Source: an uncultured Christensenella sp.
GTDB lineage: Bacteria; Bacillota; Clostridia; Christensenellales; UBA3700
DNA length: 8,770 bases
Assembly (NCBI GenBank): GCA_910577845.1
Contig: CAJTNA010000032.1
Location: 1-8,770, forward strand
Reading direction: 5' to 3'
Notes under the pieces: model-generated
What the model was told of the DNA's origin: nothing
The model's input: only the letters and a program-made list of their open reading frames with translations
Databases searched by the model: none
Shown here: piece after piece, positions 6,538-8,770 of the stretch
How the letters are laid out: the number at the start of each line of letters is the position of its first letter
Numbering within the stretch: position 1 is the first letter of the stretch
Translations under genes and position numbers: made by a program

Positions 6538-7372
6538 AGCTAATGTAGATAAGTATATTTTGTCAGCTTTGCAAGAGGATATTACATCAGAAGATGTAAC
6601 AACTAATGCGGTTATGCCTTATGATATGTTGGGAGAAGTGCAACTTATTGCAAAGCAAGACGGCATTTTATGTGGTATTGATGTTTTTAAAAGATGTTTT
6701 ACTCTTGTTGATGACAGCGTAAAGTTTGACATAAAAAAGGTAGATGGTGAAAGCATTGTCAAGGGTGAGCTTTTAGGGACTATAACTGGAAATATTAGCG
6801 TTTTGTTATCATCAGAGAGAATTGCACTTAACTATTTACAAAGAATGAGCGGTATTGCAACTTTTACAAATTCGTGCGTAAAGTTGCTTGAGGGGTATAA
6901 AACAAAACTTTTAGACACAAGAAAAACCACTCCAAATATGAGATTTTTTGAAAAATATGCAGTAAAAGTAGGTGGGGCATATAACCATAGATATAACTTG
7001 ACTGATGGTGTACTTATTAAAGATAATCATATTGGAGCAGCTGGTAGTGTTGCTAAAGCTATTCAAATGGCAAAAGAGTATGCACCTTTTGTTAGGAAAA
7101 TTGAGGTCGAAACTGAAAATATGGCTATGGTGAAAGAGGCAGTAGAAGCTGGTGCCGATATAATTATGCTTGATAATATGGATATTGACACTATGAAAAA
7201 AGCAGTTGATTTAATTGGTGGCAGAGCAGAAACTGAATGTTCTGGCAATGTAACTAAAGAAAGATTGACTCAAATTGCTGAGATAGGTGTTGATTATGTA
7301 TCAAGTGGTGCATTAACTTATTCCGCACCTTTACTAGATTTGTCATTAAAAAATTTACACGTAATAAAATAA
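6515..7372 (+). CDS. nadC: Nicotinate-nucleotide pyrophosphorylase (quinolinate phosphoribosyltransferase) NadC
   Basis: A 285-residue cytoplasmic enzyme that joins quinolinate to phosphoribosyl pyrophosphate and decarboxylates it to nicotinate mononucleotide, the third step of de novo NAD synthesis. Length is typical. An N-terminal alpha/beta domain (EDITSEDVTT at 21-30) precedes the barrel. The quinolinate and phosphate ligands of the family are present: R102 in ERIALNYLQR, R136 and K137 in DTRKTTP, H158 and R159 in YNHR, K169 in LIKDNHI, E199 in EVE and D220 in IMLDNM, then SGN (243-245) and SSGALTYSA (263-271). Small departures from the usual text are N141 after TTP (normally Gly), A155 in GGAYNHR (normally Gly) and Tyr for His in ALTYS; none removes a core ligand. 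It overlaps the nadB end by 23 nt, so translation is probably coupled. A terminator follows about 190 bp downstream. Confidence 0.97.
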   Translation: MINGVTFKANVDKYILSALQEDITSEDVTTNAVMPYDMLGEVQLIAKQDGILCGIDVFKRCFTLVDDSVKFDIKKVDGESIVKGELLGTITGNISVLLSSERIALNYLQRMSGIATFTNSCVKLLEGYKTKLLDTRKTTPNMRFFEKYAVKVGGAYNHRYNLTDGVLIKDNHIGAAGSVAKAIQMAKEYAPFVRKIEVETENMAMVKEAVEAGADIIMLDNMDIDTMKKAVDLIGGRAETECSGNVTKERLTQIAEIGVDYVSSGALTYSAPLLDLSLKNLHVIK

Positions 7373-7394
7373 AATGTTAAAATTAATATTTAAA

Positions 7395-7425
7395 TTGTCA
7401 TAAAAATTAAGTGATTCTATATAAT
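7395..7425 (+). promoter_or_regulatory. Promoter-like site just after nadC
   Basis: TTGTCA (7395-7400) is followed after 17 nt by TATATA (7418-7423), or after 19 nt by a perfect TATAAT (7420-7425). Predicted start is about 7430. No open reading frame follows on this strand before the terminator at 7560-7591. Confidence 0.35.
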
Positions 7426-7480
7426 AAGTTATAACTTTTAGCTTTTTTGTAAAAGTAAAAAATTATAGATATAAAAATTC

Positions 7481-7506
7481 TTTTAAAATAAATTATTATT
7501 TTAAAA
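7481..7506. repeat. AT-only perfect inverted repeat, 11-bp arms
   Basis: TTTTAAAATAA (7481-7491) and TTATTTTAAAA (7496-7506) are exact reverse complements with a 4-nt loop. With no G:C pair the hairpin is weak as RNA but may extrude in DNA. Confidence 0.5.
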
Positions 7507-7559
7507 TTTAAAAAATTATGGTAAGCTTTTATTTTTAAGTTTTATTAATGAACAAATAA

Positions 7560-7591
7560 AAAAAGTAGTCTTAAAAATAAGACTATTTTTT
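7560..7591 (+). terminator. Rho-independent terminator after nadC, usable on both strands
   Basis: TAGTCTTA (7566-7573) pairs with TAAGACTA (7578-7585) around AAAA, and the stem extends through a G-T pair into flanking A and T runs (7560-7564 with 7587-7591). On the plus strand it ends in a T run. On the minus strand the flanking A run also reads as T, so it can stop both the nad operon and the converging minus-strand genes. Confidence 0.8.
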
Positions 7592-7666
7592 GTTATTAAT
7601 ATTGTATTTATTCTAACTAAACGTTATTAAATTTGTAATTCACTTTTTGTAATTTTATTTAAGTTT

Positions 7667-7983
7667 TTAAATAAGTCGTAAAAATCTTTTTTCAATTAAA
7701 ATTTCATTATTTATATATTTGCCATTATAAAATACGGCAAAGGTGTCCACGCCATAGGTGCGTTTTGAGCTTGTTCTTTGCTATCACTGTATATACTTTC
7801 AAAAGGTACATCAATTTTTTTAGCGGTATTTTCTATTGCTGGAACGTATTTAGCTGGATAAGGGCAAACATATGTATAATATACTGCAAAACCATTTTTA
7901 TCAATAGTTGGTGTTTTGGCACAAGTTTTAAATTTTGGCAGGGGTGAACTATCATCAAATGGCAAGTATAGTATGGAATATAT
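7667..7983 (-). pseudogene. Decayed YoaP-like (GNAT C-terminal domain) gene: 5' part missing, frameshift near the end
   Basis: The frame reads LYLPFDDSSPLPKFKTCAK, then YYTYVCPYPAKYVP and DSKEQAQNAP, the pattern of the YoaP-like domain that normally forms the C-terminal third of a GNAT acetyltransferase of roughly 250 residues. The acetyltransferase part is absent: the preceding gene ends at 8003, only 20 bp away. AAAGGAG (7997-7991) is intact, but the codon at ideal distance (7983-7981) is ATA, and the first accepted start, TTG at 7965, has no binding site. After AWTP the frame runs into a stop at 7711-7713. Shifting one base at 7741 restores FAVFYNGKYINNEILIEKRF, the expected domain ending, and reaches a stop at 7667-7669. 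One base therefore seems lost around 7741-7743. It follows the DUF1349 gene and was probably its operon partner. The double damage supports a pseudogene; a sequencing error could explain the frameshift but not the missing N-terminus. Confidence 0.75.
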
Positions 7984-8002
7984 TAAAAAGCTCCTTTAAA
8001 TT

Positions 8003-8590
8003 CTACTTATGTTCTTTCCAAACACAATCACCTATACTCATTTTTGAGAAAGTGGCTTTAAAAGAGGATTTTTCTGGTGAACAAGCATAAATACCAAAAC
8101 TAATTTTCTTGTCACCCTCAAACAAATGACAGATTCTCATTTGTTTAAATTCAATCCCATCTAATGAATATTCAATTAAAAAATCAGCTTGTCTGCGACT
8201 TAATCTATACCATATCATTTTTATGTCAGAGGGTATATCTGTTGTTGCCCAGTCTGAATAACTATGATTTGTAACAACACTACCAAGACGTTGAATCTTA
8301 TCATTTTCATATTCTACTGAAGCTTTTAGCCAGTTGTTGCTATCAAGATAAATGGCCACACCGCATTGGTCAAACCTTTTTTTGCTTTCAAATTGAGTTT
8401 TTACTACAAATGTGAAAAACTTTTCTTCTGTATCTAGTTGCAATATTGGTGCATTATCATTTTGAAAACCATAATAAGTCTTTTGCCATAAGTCTGTATA
8501 TGGTTCTGTTATAATCTCAATTTTCTCACTTGAAATATAAAACTCTTTAGGTTGCCTAACCCATTTTAGTTTGGAACTATTAAATGCCAT
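8003..8590 (-). CDS. DUF1349 family protein (concanavalin A-like fold)
   Basis: A 195-residue protein with no signal peptide, so probably cytoplasmic. The sequence fits the DUF1349 family (also labelled 'regulation of enolase protein 1', YesU-like), small jelly-roll proteins resembling lectins and glycoside-binding modules. Characteristic pieces are EPYTDLWQKTYYGF near residues 29-42, the FDQCGVAIYLDSNNWLKASVEY block near 73-94 and VVTNHSYSDWAT near 104-115. No catalytic activity is established for the family as far as I know; carbohydrate binding is the usual guess. GGAGGT (8601-8596), 5 nt before the ATG at 8590, is a strong start signal. An extended -10 promoter sits immediately upstream. 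The decayed YoaP-like gene follows 20 bp later on the same strand, forming a small two-gene unit that converges on the nad operon. Confidence 0.85.
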   Translation of the reverse strand: MAFNSSKLKWVRQPKEFYISSEKIEIITEPYTDLWQKTYYGFQNDNAPILQLDTEEKFFTFVVKTQFESKKRFDQCGVAIYLDSNNWLKASVEYENDKIQRLGSVVTNHSYSDWATTDIPSDIKMIWYRLSRRQADFLIEYSLDGIEFKQMRICHLFEGDKKISFGIYACSPEKSSFKATFSKMSIGDCVWKEHK

Positions 8591-8608
8591 AATTTACCTC
8601 CTTTTTTT

Positions 8609-8637
8609 AGTATACCATTTTTCAAAAATAAATACAA
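8609..8637 (-). promoter_or_regulatory. Extended -10 promoter of the DUF1349 gene
   Basis: On the minus strand TTGTAT (8637-8632), a 17-nt spacer and TATACT (8614-8609) preceded by TGG as an extended -10. The expected start, near 8602, would leave only about 12 nt before the ATG, so the message would begin almost at the ribosome binding site. Confidence 0.55.
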
Positions 8638-8770
8638 GAACTTACTTTCAAATATCTTCATAAATTTTAATTATCTAGCAATGAGTAATGGTAAAATATT
8701 TAATTTATTTATACTTTTTTACGCAGATAACTCGTAAATAGGCTGTTTTTATGTAAATTCTTTGAAAAGT
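8638..8770. other. AT-rich end of the window, no gene recognised
   Basis: No ribosome binding site with a start codon and no hairpin is visible. On the minus strand two frames stay open from the window edge, ending at 8709-8711 (last residues SLFTSYLRKKV) and at 8705-8707. Either could be the tail of a gene lying outside, but both are too short to judge. Confidence 0.4.

Larger units (their letters stand above)
7430..7594 (+). ncRNA. Possible small RNA between nadC and the convergent genes
   Basis: A predicted transcript of about 165 nt would run from the promoter-like site at 7395-7425 to the U-tract of the terminator at 7560-7591. It contains inverted repeats at 7434-7440/7450-7456 (ACTTTTA/TAAAAGT) and at 7481-7506. 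It does not match any RNA family I know. The same stretch could simply be the long 3' untranslated region of nadC in AT-rich DNA, so this is a suggestion only. Confidence 0.2.

Noticed and set aside
7738..7746. Programmed -1 frameshifting in the YoaP-like gene
   Set aside because: The junction CCTTTG is not a canonical slippery heptamer, no stimulatory hairpin follows, and the gene also lacks its N-terminal part, so ordinary decay or a sequencing error is simpler.
8709..8770. C-terminal end of another minus-strand gene (ending SLFTSYLRKKV)
   Set aside because: Fewer than about 20 codons are visible and two frames are equally open, so no real call is possible.

Overview
The window looks like chromosomal DNA from a very AT-rich, low-GC Gram-positive anaerobe, most likely a gut-type Clostridia member. 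Four things point there: strong AGGAGG-type ribosome binding sites, extended -10 promoters, a dockerin-like module on a secreted protein, and Clostridia-style NadA, NadB and iron-sulfur flavoprotein forms. Genes end with TGA as well as TAA, and Trp is encoded by TGG, so the standard bacterial code applies. I saw no rRNA, tRNA, CRISPR array, insertion sequence or phage gene.

Layout. (1) 16-2097 (+): a secreted or lipid-anchored right-handed beta-helix protein with eight GG-A/G repeats and a C-terminal dockerin-like module whose second half has lost its calcium ligands. A strong hairpin follows. (2) 2098-2466: a gap with that hairpin, an orphan promoter plus ribosome binding site with no gene, and a near-consensus extended -10 promoter covered by a perfect 8-bp dyad. 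(3) 2467-3737 (+): a TetR-family regulator, then a four-cysteine flavodoxin-fold flavoprotein. A second dyad with related half-sites lies between them, so this may be a small autoregulated redox cassette. (4) 3738-4225: a 488-bp AT-rich gap before the NAD genes. (5) 4226-7372 (+): nadA-nadB-nadC, the complete aspartate-to-nicotinate-mononucleotide branch of de novo NAD synthesis. nadC begins inside the end of nadB, and a candidate internal promoter lies at the end of nadA. (6) 7373-7666: a gap with a promoter-like site, AT-only inverted repeats and a good terminator that can serve both strands, possibly a small RNA. (7) 8590-7667 (-): a DUF1349 protein gene followed by a decayed GNAT/YoaP-like gene that has lost its N-terminal part and carries a frameshift near its end.

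How the genes fit together. NadB oxidises L-aspartate to iminoaspartate, NadA condenses it with dihydroxyacetone phosphate to quinolinate using an oxygen-sensitive 4Fe-4S cluster, and NadC converts quinolinate to nicotinate mononucleotide. The flavoprotein upstream of nadA may be redox-related, but a functional link to the nad operon is only inference. The minus-strand pair converges on the nad operon and shares the terminator region with it.

The most unusual observations are: two dyads around tetR whose TGTA/TACA half-sites differ in spacing by exactly 10 bp; the half-dead dockerin on a possible lipoprotein; the doubly damaged YoaP-like gene with an intact ribosome binding site in front of an ATA codon; the recurring TATGATAAACT element in two gaps; and the possible small RNA after nadC. 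Promoter, operator and RNA calls were made by eye and need experimental or comparative support.
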